DNA of 9,688 nt from CAVPGH01 sp046726955. GTDB taxonomy: Bacteria; Acidobacteriota; Vicinamibacteria; Fen-336. This document shows, one piece after another, positions 1 to 6,506 of this stretch. The first letter of the stretch is position 1. The number at the start of each line of letters is the position of its first letter. Under the pieces are notes generated by a model that ran no database searches, was not told where the DNA came from, and saw only the letters and a program-made list of their open reading frames with translations. The position numbers were made by a program, and so were the translations under genes. The stretch lies in assembly GCA_046726955.1 (NCBI GenBank), contig JBKPBQ010000359.1:1-9688 (forward strand), written 5' to 3'.

Positions 1-1221
1 GGTCTCGGGGGCGGCCACCGGCCGTGGCTGGACGCGCTCGTGGTCGGCGAGATGGCGATCGCGGTCGCCCTCCTCGTGGGAGGAGGGCTGCTCCTGCAGT
101 CGTTCCGGCACCTCCACCGACTCGACCTCGGGTTCCGTGCGGACGACCTCCTGTCCGTCGAGCTGCCGCGGAGCGTGGAGAGCTACTCCCGCCACGCGCA
201 GCAGGTCCGATTCATGGAAGACGTGCTCGACCGCGTCCGGGCGCTGCCTGGCGTCGTCTCCGCGGGGATGACCACCAACACGCCGCTGCAGCACGGCGTC
301 ACGCTCGACTCCGTCTTCGAGCCGGAAGGCCGGCCGCCGCGCGATCCCGGCGACGTGCCAATCGCCGCGAACCGCGCCGTCAGCCCGGGCTACCTCGAGG
401 CGCTCGGGGTCACGCTGCTCCGGGGCCGGCTGCTCGACCGCGGCGACCACGCGGCCGCGGCGCCGGTGGTGGTGATCAGCGACGAGCTGGCGCGCCAGGC
501 CTGGCCGGGCGAGGAGGCGCTCGGCAAGCGGGTCCGCCGCGTGCGCGCCGGCCAGGGCGGGCCGTGGATGACGGTCGTCGGCGTCGTGGGCGACGTGAAG
601 GAGGACCGCTTCAACTATCGCGTCGACCGCCCGGTCTGGTACGTGCCCTACGCTCAGCAGACGTTCCCGATCCCGATCAACCTGCCGCTGAGCCTCGTCG
701 TGCGCGCGGCCGGCGAGCCCACGGGGCTCGCGGCGGCAGTGCGCGCGGCCGTTCACGAGGTCGATCCCGCCCAGCCCGTGGCGAGTGCGGCCACGATGCG
801 CGCATCGCTGGCCGACCTCCTGTTCGCCGAGCGCTTCAGCGCGTCGCTCACGGCATCGCTCGCCATCGTCGGGGTGCTCCTGGCCGGCCTCGGCCTCTAC
901 GGTGTCCTCGCCTACTCCGTCGGCCAGCGCACGAGGGAGATCGGCCTGCGCATGGCGCTCGGGGCCCGTCCGCGAGACGTGCTCGGGCTGGTGTTGGCCC
1001 GGGGAGGGGCGCTCCTCCTGGCCGGCCTGGGCCTGGGACTCGCGGGAGCCCTCGCGACGACCCGCCTGCTGTCGAGCACGCTCTTTGGCGTCAGCGCGAC
1101 CGACCCGCTGGCGTTCGCCGCGGGTCCTTGCATCCTGGCCGTGGTCGCGCTGCTCGCGTGCGGGCTGCCCGCGCGGCGGGCCGCGCTCGTGAGCCCGACC
1201 GCCGCCCTCCGGTCCCACTGA
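1..1221 (+). CDS. ABC transporter permease, MacB/FtsX fold (ADOP-like), C-terminal part
   Basis: This is the C-terminal 406 residues of a permease; the frame is open at the left edge, so the true start lies outside the window and the GTG at 40 is internal. The visible part opens with a hydrophobic helix (EMAIAVALLVGGGLLLQSF), then a soluble MacB-type periplasmic domain of about 230 residues, then the FtsX module. That module shows GLYGVLAYSVGQRTREIGLR, the characteristic MALGA and SATDPLAF segments, and the terminal ARRAALVSPTAALRS motif, with three hydrophobic helices. This layout is typical of the acidobacterial-type duplicated orphan permeases (ADOP), which usually lack an adjacent ATPase gene; this looks like the second half of such a protein. 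Substrates of the family are mostly unknown; MacB relatives export peptides or macrolides by mechanotransmission. No ATPase gene follows. It converges on the rhodanese gene with 46 bp between stops. Family is confident; the ADOP subtype is inferred from the C-terminal half alone. Confidence 0.9.
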   Translation, partial: GLGGGHRPWLDALVVGEMAIAVALLVGGGLLLQSFRHLHRLDLGFRADDLLSVELPRSVESYSRHAQQVRFMEDVLDRVRALPGVVSAGMTTNTPLQHGVTLDSVFEPEGRPPRDPGDVPIAANRAVSPGYLEALGVTLLRGRLLDRGDHAAAAPVVVISDELARQAWPGEEALGKRVRRVRAGQGGPWMTVVGVVGDVKEDRFNYRVDRPVWYVPYAQQTFPIPINLPLSLVVRAAGEPTGLAAAVRAAVHEVDPAQPVASAATMRASLADLLFAERFSASLTASLAIVGVLLAGLGLYGVLAYSVGQRTREIGLRMALGARPRDVLGLVLARGGALLLAGLGLGLAGALATTRLLSSTLFGVSATDPLAFAAGPCILAVVALLACGLPARRAALVSPTAALRSH

Positions 1222-1267
1222 ACGCGTACGACCAGGCGCGGCCGCGGCCCAGCCGGACGGGCGAGGA

Positions 1268-1678
1268 TCAGGCCTCCAGGGAGAAGCCTTCGTCCCTCCA
1301 GCCCGCGATCCCGCCGATCATCTTCTTCACCGGGCGGCCCATCCGCGCCAGACGGATCGCGGCGCGGTCCGCGCCGTTGCAGTGAGGCCCGTCGCAATAG
1401 ACGACGAACAGCCTGTCCGCAGGGAAGGCGGCCAGGTTCCGCTCGTTGATCCGGCGATGGGGGAGGCTCATGGCCCCCGGGACGTGGCCCGCCGCGAACG
1501 CTTCGGGGCTGCGCACGTCCAGGAGCACGAACCCGCCGTGGCCGGCGGCGAGGGCTTCGTGCACGTCCCAGCAGTCCGTCTCGAACGCGAGCAAGGCCTC
1601 GAAGTGCGCGAGCGCTTCCGCGGGGGCAGCCGCGGGAACGTCGGTCACCGGTCGCTCGTCCGTGATCAGGGTGGGCAT
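1268..1678 (-). CDS. Rhodanese-like domain protein
   Basis: This is a 136-residue single-domain rhodanese, a family that transfers or binds sulfane sulfur on an active-site cysteine. Family marks are FVLLDVRSPEAFAAGHVPGA (residues 50-69), the active-site loop YCDGPHCNGADRAA (94-107) and the terminal IGGIAGWRDEGF (121-132). The loop is longer than the usual CxxxxR/S loop and has two cysteines, Cys95 and Cys100; either could be the sulfur carrier, and they could form a disulfide or persulfide relay. There is no signal peptide or membrane helix, so it is cytosolic. The ATG start is supported by AGGAGA at 1682-1687 (reverse strand), correctly spaced. It is divergent from the FtrA-type regulator gene across 83 bp. 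I recall close homologues of this long-loop type lying next to FtrA/GlxA regulators in other bacteria, so shared control is plausible. The sulfur acceptor is unknown. Confidence 0.9.
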   Translation of the reverse strand: MPTLITDERPVTDVPAAAPAEALAHFEALLAFETDCWDVHEALAAGHGGFVLLDVRSPEAFAAGHVPGAMSLPHRRINERNLAAFPADRLFVVYCDGPHCNGADRAAIRLARMGRPVKKMIGGIAGWRDEGFSLEA

Positions 1679-1728
1679 CGGTCTCCTCGTGCCGCCCAGT
1701 GTGCCGGGCGGCGGAGCGGAGGTCCATA

Positions 1729-1761
1729 GGCAGGAATGACAATATACGTTAAGATCCTGCC
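1729..1761. promoter_or_regulatory. Candidate operator: inverted repeat abutting the regulator start codon
   Basis: A perfect 7-bp inverted repeat, GGCAGGA (1729-1735) and TCCTGCC (1755-1761), flanks a 19-bp AT-rich core in otherwise very GC-rich DNA. The right arm ends at the base before the ATG at 1762. The repeat spans both candidate -10 elements of the divergent genes, so a protein bound here would affect both. Arm spacing of 26 bp (about 2.5 helical turns, start to start) suits a dimeric AraC-type protein. Autoregulation by the FtrA-like protein is an inference. Confidence 0.55.
1741..1755. promoter_or_regulatory. Candidate divergent -10 elements; leaderless start for the regulator gene
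   Basis: On the + strand TAAGAT (1750-1755, 4 of 6 matches to TATAAT) lies six bases before the ATG at 1762, which would place the transcription start at or near the A of the start codon, that is, a leaderless mRNA. In agreement, no Shine-Dalgarno sequence precedes that ATG. On the - strand TATATT (complement of 1741-1746, 5 of 6 matches) could serve the rhodanese gene, giving a leader of roughly 55 bases. Neither has a good -35 box at 17 bp, so activator dependence is possible. Confidence 0.4.
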
Positions 1762-2727
1762 ATGGCCCTGCCCGATCGCCGCCGCGTGGCGAGCCTGGCC
1801 TACGACGGGCTCTGCACCTTCGAGTTCGGCATCGTCGTCGAGGTCTTCGGTCTGTCCCGCCCCGAGCTCGCCGTCCCGTGGTACCGCTTCGAGGTGGCCT
1901 CCCTCGACCGCGGCCCCCTGCGGGCCACGGGCGGAGTGACCGTGCAGGCGCAGCGAGGGCTGTCGGCGCTCCGCCGGGCCGGCACCATCGTCATCCCCGG
2001 TTGGCGCGACGCGGACGAGCGCCCGCCGGAAGCGTTGCTGCGGGCGGTGCGGGCCGCCCATGCCCGCGGCGCCCGCCTCGTCTCCATCTGCTCGGGTGTG
2101 TTCGTGCTCGCCGCCGCGGGCCTGCTCGACGGCCGCCGCGCGACCACGCACTGGCGCTACGTCGACCGCCTGCGGGAGCGCCATCCCCGCGTGCGCGTGG
2201 AGCCCAACGTGCTCTACGTGGACGACGGCGACGTCCTCACCTCCGCGGGCAGCGCCGCCGGCATCGACCTCTGCCTCCACGTGGTGCGCCGTGACTACGG
2301 CGCGGAGGTCGCGAACCAGGTGGCCCGACGGCTGGTGGTGCCCCCGCAGCGGGAGGGCGGACAGGCGCAGTACGTGCCCCGCCCCGTGCGGAGCCGGAGC
2401 GACGGCCAGGCCCTGGCGGGAGTGCTGGACTGGGCGCAGGCACGACTCGATCAGTCCCTGACCGTCGAGAGCCTGGCCCGCCGCGCCGCCATGTCCCCGC
2501 GCACCTTCGCTCGTCGCTTTCGCGAGGAGACGGGCACCACCCCCCACCAGTGGCTCACCCACCAGCGCCTGCTGGATGCCCAGCGGCGTCTCGAAGCCAC
2601 GAGCGATTCCGTGGACTCGGTCGCGCAGGAGGTCGGCCTGGGCGCGGCCGCCCTTCGCCTCCATTTCCGCCGCGCCCTCGGGACCAGCCCCGTGGCCTAC
2701 CGCCGGCGCTTCTGCACCCGGGCTTGA
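1762..2727 (+). CDS. ftrA: FtrA/GlxA-family transcriptional regulator (DJ-1/PfpI + AraC HTH)
   Basis: This is a 321-residue regulator of the usual length for its family. Residues about 8-190 form a DJ-1/PfpI (class I glutamine amidotransferase-like) domain: VASLAYDGLCTFEFGIVVEV near the start, then the elbow SICSGVFVLAAAGLLDGRRA with Cys110, and the family signature TSAGSAAGIDLCLHVVRRDYG (160-180; shown here only as a signature). Residues about 215-317 are the AraC/XylS DNA-binding domain with two helix-turn-helix units, TVESLARRAAMSPRTFARRF (234-253) and SVDSVAQEVGLGAAALRLHF (283-302), followed by the GTSPVAYRRRF end motif. The amidase-like domain in this family is thought to sense a ligand rather than catalyse. 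The ATG at 1762 fits the family's N-terminus; an operator-like repeat occupies the position where a ribosome binding site would lie. It is divergent from the rhodanese gene and 152 bp upstream of the HOD-like gene in the same direction. The family is sure; the symbol is by resemblance and the effector is unknown. Confidence 0.9.
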   Translation: MALPDRRRVASLAYDGLCTFEFGIVVEVFGLSRPELAVPWYRFEVASLDRGPLRATGGVTVQAQRGLSALRRAGTIVIPGWRDADERPPEALLRAVRAAHARGARLVSICSGVFVLAAAGLLDGRRATTHWRYVDRLRERHPRVRVEPNVLYVDDGDVLTSAGSAAGIDLCLHVVRRDYGAEVANQVARRLVVPPQREGGQAQYVPRPVRSRSDGQALAGVLDWAQARLDQSLTVESLARRAAMSPRTFARRFREETGTTPHQWLTHQRLLDAQRRLEATSDSVDSVAQEVGLGAAALRLHFRRALGTSPVAYRRRFCTRA

Positions 2728-2846
2728 CGAGAACCGATGGACCACTGAATCCGGCAGCCCGCGCCCCGACCCCAGCCAGAAGGGTGTGTGGCGCCGCACG
2801 AAACAAATCGGCCCGATCCTTCGTCGGTGATCGTTGGGGGACGACG

Positions 2847-2863
2847 GGATCGCCGCGCGATCC
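2847..2863 (+). repeat. Perfect 7-bp inverted repeat just upstream of the HOD-like gene
   Basis: GGATCGC (2847-2853) and GCGATCC (2857-2863) are separated by three bases (CGC) and end 16 bases before the ATG at 2880. In RNA this is a stable hairpin immediately 5' of the likely ribosome binding site (GAAGAG, 2864-2869); in DNA it could be an operator. It lacks a T-tract, so it is not a typical terminator for the upstream regulator gene. The rest of the 152-bp gap shows no convincing promoter. Confidence 0.4.
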
Positions 2864-2879
2864 GAAGAGCGGGGCCGGC

Positions 2880-3731
2880 ATGCAGGCGCGCACCCTCAGC
2901 GGTCTCCGTATCCACTACGACGACAGGGGACGGGGAGAGCCGGCGCTGCTCCTGCTGCCTGGATGGTGCACGAGCCGCGCGGTCTACGATCGGCTCGTTC
3001 CCGTCCTGTCGCGTTGGCGGCGGGTCCTGACGCTGGACTGGCGGGGCCACGGCGACTCCGACCCTCCGCTCGCGGAGTTCGGCAACGCCGCGCTCACCGC
3101 GGACGCGCGGGCCGTCGTCGGGGCGAGCGGCGCCGAGTCCGTGGTGCCGGTAGCGCTCGGCGACGCCGGCTGGGTGGCCCTCGAGCTGCGGCGCCTGCTC
3201 GGGCCGCGCGTGCCCGCGCTCGTCCTCCTCGACTGGCTCGTCCTCGAGCCGCCGACCGCGCTCCGCGAAGCCCTCGACGACCTGCAGAGCCCAGTCCACT
3301 GGAGACGCACGAGAGACCTGCTCTTCGCCGCCTGGGCGGGAGGATCGGAAGAGGTGAGCCGGTTCCTTGACGAGCAGGCGCGCGTCCACGGCTTCGAGAT
3401 GTGGTCGCGGGCGGCCCGCGTCGTCGCGGACTGCTATCGCGAGTACCGCAGCCCGCTGCAGGCGCTCACCGGCCTCCACCCTCCGGTGCCGACCCTCCAC
3501 CTCTTCTCGCAAGCTCCCGATCCCAGCTTCCTGGAGCGCCAGCTCTGGTTCTCGCGGCGCCAGCCGTGGTTCGAGGCGGAGAGCCTCGGCGGCAGGACGC
3601 ACTTCCCGGTGCTGGAGGCTCCCGCGCGCACGGCCGGGAAGATCGAGGACTTCGTGGCGAGCCGGGCTCTGCGTTCGGTCTACGCGCGGGAGCGGCGACC
3701 CTGGGCCGACGCGGTGGTCGCACGCCGCTGA
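2880..3731 (+). CDS. Alpha/beta-hydrolase-fold protein, HOD/QDO-like cofactor-free dioxygenase family
   Basis: This 283-residue protein matches, from memory, Arthrobacter HOD (1H-3-hydroxy-4-oxoquinaldine 2,4-dioxygenase), which opens an N-heteroaromatic ring with O2, without cofactor, and releases CO. Shared segments in order: LLLPGWC (24-30), WRGHG (54-58), GWVALEL (97-103), LLDWL (116-120), W141, W152, LFSQ (208-211), and LGGRTHFP (236-243). The HOD dyad His251/Asp126 corresponds to His241 and Asp118, and HOD Trp36 and Trp160 to Trp29 and Trp152. However, the HOD elbow SHSHGGW is ALGDAGW here (92-98), so Ser101 becomes Gly94, His100 Leu93 and His102 Asp95; His38 becomes Thr31. A classical serine hydrolase is therefore unlikely. 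No signal peptide or membrane helix. The ATG at 2880 follows GAAGAG and starts directly at the homologous region; the frame is open further upstream but that extension has no family character. It converges on the sulfatase gene, with 10 bp between stops. Fold is sure; activity and substrate are open. Confidence 0.85.
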   Translation: MQARTLSGLRIHYDDRGRGEPALLLLPGWCTSRAVYDRLVPVLSRWRRVLTLDWRGHGDSDPPLAEFGNAALTADARAVVGASGAESVVPVALGDAGWVALELRRLLGPRVPALVLLDWLVLEPPTALREALDDLQSPVHWRRTRDLLFAAWAGGSEEVSRFLDEQARVHGFEMWSRAARVVADCYREYRSPLQALTGLHPPVPTLHLFSQAPDPSFLERQLWFSRRQPWFEAESLGGRTHFPVLEAPARTAGKIEDFVASRALRSVYARERRPWADAVVARR

Positions 3732-3741
3732 GCGCGCCGCA

Positions 3742-6411
3742 TCAGCGGGCGTCCAGCGCGTCGAAGAGCTTCCGCATCTCCGCGCGCGTCCCCGCCTGCG
3801 CGGCGTCGCGGGCGAGGTTGACGGACGAGGGCGGCTCGCGCCTTCCGAAGAGCGCGCGCAGGCGCGTCCACGCTCCTGGCGCGAGGTCGTAGAGCTCCTC
3901 GGAGCCGTCCGGCCAGAGCGTGTAGCGCCAGCGGGCCGTCCTCACGCTGCGTCCGAGGTCCGGCGGCTGCCGCGGCGCGACGGAGAACGCGGCCTTCTTG
4001 ACGACGCGACTGGGATCGTCCAGCAGAGGCTTGAGGCTCGTTCCGTCGAGCCCGGCGGGACGGCGCAGGCCGGCCAGCTCGACGAGCGTCGGGTAGAGGT
4101 CGACGAGCTCGACGAGGCCCGAGGCGGCTGCGCCCGGGCTGGCGAGCGCGGGCACCGACACGATGAGCGGCACGCGCAGCGACGCTTCGTAGAGCGTGTT
4201 CTTGCGCCAGAGACCGCCCTTGTCGCCGAGGTGGTAGCCGTGGTCGCCCAGGACCGCGACGATCGTCTTCTCCCGCAGCCCCCGGCGCTCCAGCGCGTCC
4301 AGCACGACGCCGACCTGCGCGTCGACGAACGAGACGCAGGCGTCGTAGGCGGCGACGGCCTGGCGCCGCAGCTCGTCGTCGCGCTCTTCCGGCCGCGCCG
4401 AGAGCAGCAGGCCGGGCCGCCGCGGTGGCCGCCGCGACACCGCGATCTCCGGAACCCCCGTCCAGTCGTCCGGCCCCTCGGGAGGAATCACGACCTTGTC
4501 GGGCGGGTTCTCCGCGAAGTAGCGCGCGGGGGCGACCCAGGGAATGTGCGGCTTGTTGAAGCCCACAGCGATGAAGAACGGCCGGCCGTCGTGCTCCTCG
4601 ATGAGGCGGGCCACGCGGCGGGCGGTGCGGCCGTCCGGCTCGTCCTCGTCGTCGTTTCCAGTCGCGGTCCAGGCGAGCGAGGGTCCGCCGTGCGCCAGAC
4701 GCTCACGGCGCGGCGGCGGCTCGTTCGCCTCGTCCTCCGGAAGGTAGGGCGTGTGCTCCGCCAGGTCCCAGGCGAAGTCCTCCTCGAACGGCCCGTGGTA
4801 GATCTTGCCCACGCGCGCCGTGAAGTAGCCCTGGGCGTGGAAGTGCTCCTGCAGCGGCACCGCGTCCTTCAGCTTCTCGCGCGGCGATTCCAGGTTGTCG
4901 AGGACGCCGGTCTTGTCCGGGCGGCGGCCCGTGAGGAACGACGTGCGCGACGGGCTGCACGACGAGACCTGGCAGTACGCGCGATCGAAGCGCCGGCCTT
5001 CGCTGGCGAGGCGGTCGAGGACCGGCGTGGTGACACCCGCCCCGTAGCAGCCGAGGCGCGGCGCGAGGTCGTCGATCACGATGAGGAGGACGTTCGGCCG
5101 CTCGCCGGCCGCGTCGTCGACAGACGACGAACCTGCCGCGGGCGGAGGCGCGGCCTGGGTCGTGGGTCCCGCGTCGAGCAGCGCCTTCATCTCCGCGCGG
5201 CCTTTTTCGTGCTCGGGGCTCGCCGCGACGTTCCTCGATTCCCCCGGATCGTTCGAGTGGTCGAAGAGCTCGCGGCTCCCGTCGGGCCATTCGGTATAGC
5301 GATAGCGCTCGCCGCGCACGCTCACCGCGAGTGTCGAGGCGGCGCGCCTCGTCGCCGAGAACGCCGCGCTCGACGCGGATCCGGGCCGGCCCGCGAAGAG
5401 GGAGACGAGGCTCCGGCCGTCGAGCCCGGACGGCGCGGGGATCGAGGCGAGCTCGACCACGGTCGGAAACACGTCCACGAGCTCGGTGACGTCGTCCACA
5501 GGTTCGCCGGGCATGTCGACTCCCGGCCCCGCGACGATCAGCGCGGCGCGCAGCGCGTCCTCGAGCAGCACGTCTCGTCGCGAGGTCCCGACACTCGCTG
5601 GCGTGTCGGCCACGACGACGACGAGCGTGCGCTCTCCGAGTCCGGCGCGATCCAGCGCGTCCACGAGCGCGCCCACTTGCGCGTCGATCTGCGACACGCG
5701 GGCGAGCTCGGCCACACGCTGCCGGCGGCGCTGGTCGTCGGGCGCCGCGAGAGTCGGGGGCGGCGGCGTCCCGCCGTCGGCGAGGGCGAGCGGGGGCAGC
5801 GTCCGAGGATCGACGGTCGGTGCGAAGTGCACCCGCCGCGGGTCGTAGGCCTCCAAAAACTCCGCGGGGGGCAGCCGCCGCGGATCGCCGGACTCGAAGG
5901 AGACGGCGAGGAAGAAGGGACGGTCGGGGCGCTCGGCGAGCACTTCCTGGGCACGCTTCCCCGCCACCTCGGGCCCCGGCTCGTCCACGCGGTCCCAGGC
6001 GAAGACCTGCTCGGCGGGTCCTCCCACGAGACGGCCCACGCGGGCGGTGAAGTAGCCGCGCTCGTGGAAGGCCTCGGGAAGCGCAACGCCGTCCCCGAGC
6101 GCGCCGCGGGAGGCGATCTCGTCCCAGAGGTGCGCCTTCTCCGGGCGCCGGCCGGTCAGGATCGAGAGCCGCGAGGCGGCGAGCGCCGGGTACTGCGCGT
6201 AGGCGCGGTCGATGCGCCGACCGCGCGACGCCAGGCGATCGAGGAACGGCGTCTCCGCTTCTCCCCCGAAGGCGGCGATGTCCGTCCCCACGCGGTCGAG
6301 CATGAGAAGCAGCACGTTGGGCCGATCGACGCGAGGGACGGCAGGGCGGGTGGCGCCGCAGGCGAGAGCGACGAGGGCCGGTAGGATCGCCGGCGCCAGT
6401 CCCCTGCGCAC
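3742..6411 (-). CDS. Tandem two-domain sulfatase: inactive N-terminal copy fused to an iduronate-2-sulfatase-like domain
   Basis: This 889-residue protein is about twice the usual sulfatase length. Residues 1-20 are a signal sequence (MRRGLAPAILPALVALAC); Cys18 could be a lipoprotein cysteine, though the lipobox is imperfect. Domain 2 (about 437-889) resembles iduronate-2-sulfatases and has a complete catalytic set: Asp447/Asp448 (VIDDLA), the formylglycine motif CSPSR with Cys485 and Arg489, Lys536 and His539 (VGKIYHG), Lys620 and His622 (NKPHIPW), Asp723/His724 (LGDHGYHLGDKGG) and Lys737. Domain 1 (about 30-413) is clearly the same fold (PNVLLLMLD, SRLSILTGRRP, GYFTARVG, LVDVFPTVVELA, RYTEWPDGSRELFDHSNDPG), but Leu77 replaces the formylglycine cysteine and most ligands are gone. 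An Ala/Pro/Ser linker (about 414-436) joins them. The GTG start is the first after an in-frame stop (TAG), and fits the signal sequence; no clear ribosome binding site. Domain 2 would need a formylglycine-generating enzyme, not seen here. Substrate is unknown; a sulfated glycan is likely. Confidence 0.92.
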   Translation of the reverse strand: MRRGLAPAILPALVALACGATRPAVPRVDRPNVLLLMLDRVGTDIAAFGGEAETPFLDRLASRGRRIDRAYAQYPALAASRLSILTGRRPEKAHLWDEIASRGALGDGVALPEAFHERGYFTARVGRLVGGPAEQVFAWDRVDEPGPEVAGKRAQEVLAERPDRPFFLAVSFESGDPRRLPPAEFLEAYDPRRVHFAPTVDPRTLPPLALADGGTPPPPTLAAPDDQRRRQRVAELARVSQIDAQVGALVDALDRAGLGERTLVVVVADTPASVGTSRRDVLLEDALRAALIVAGPGVDMPGEPVDDVTELVDVFPTVVELASIPAPSGLDGRSLVSLFAGRPGSASSAAFSATRRAASTLAVSVRGERYRYTEWPDGSRELFDHSNDPGESRNVAASPEHEKGRAEMKALLDAGPTTQAAPPPAAGSSSVDDAAGERPNVLLIVIDDLAPRLGCYGAGVTTPVLDRLASEGRRFDRAYCQVSSCSPSRTSFLTGRRPDKTGVLDNLESPREKLKDAVPLQEHFHAQGYFTARVGKIYHGPFEEDFAWDLAEHTPYLPEDEANEPPPRRERLAHGGPSLAWTATGNDDEDEPDGRTARRVARLIEEHDGRPFFIAVGFNKPHIPWVAPARYFAENPPDKVVIPPEGPDDWTGVPEIAVSRRPPRRPGLLLSARPEERDDELRRQAVAAYDACVSFVDAQVGVVLDALERRGLREKTIVAVLGDHGYHLGDKGGLWRKNTLYEASLRVPLIVSVPALASPGAAASGLVELVDLYPTLVELAGLRRPAGLDGTSLKPLLDDPSRVVKKAAFSVAPRQPPDLGRSVRTARWRYTLWPDGSEELYDLAPGAWTRLRALFGRREPPSSVNLARDAAQAGTRAEMRKLFDALDAR

Positions 6412-6506
6412 GGTGCGAGGCTACGCGGCGCCCGAGGCCGGCGTCAAACGCCCGAGCGTCCGTTTTGGCGGCCGGGAAACGCGCGTGCTACGCTGGAAGG
6501 TCGCGC
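6412..6506. promoter_or_regulatory. Divergent control region between the sulfatase and phosphodiesterase genes
   Basis: This 95-bp gap must hold the start signals of both genes. For the + strand gene a candidate extended -10 is TGCTACGCT (6486-6494; TG plus TACGCT), with TTGGCG (6465-6470) as a weak -35 at 18 bp spacing. The short T-run at 6463-6466 is the only AT-rich spot. GGAAGG (6495-6500) is the ribosome binding site for the ATG at 6507, implying a very short leader. I find no convincing promoter hexamers for the - strand gene. Confidence 0.35.

Noticed and set aside
1240..1249. GGCCGCGGCC palindrome between the permease and rhodanese stops as a terminator
   Set aside because: It is a 10-bp self-complementary run without a loop and without a T-tract on either strand, expected by chance at this GC content.
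24..1385. A 453-codon + strand frame overlapping the permease
   Set aside because: It is an Arg/Pro/Ala-rich out-of-frame shadow of the permease, whose own frame carries clear FtsX motifs.
2550..2879. An upstream in-frame extension of the HOD-like gene into the regulator gene
   Set aside because: The extra 110 residues are Pro/Arg-rich shadow of the AraC domain; family similarity begins just after the ATG at 2880.
3367..6384. A 1005-codon open frame on the + strand opposite the double sulfatase gene
   Set aside because: Its product is low-complexity, rich in Arg, Gly and Ala, and has no domain motif. It mirrors the GC-rich third codon positions of the real - strand gene.
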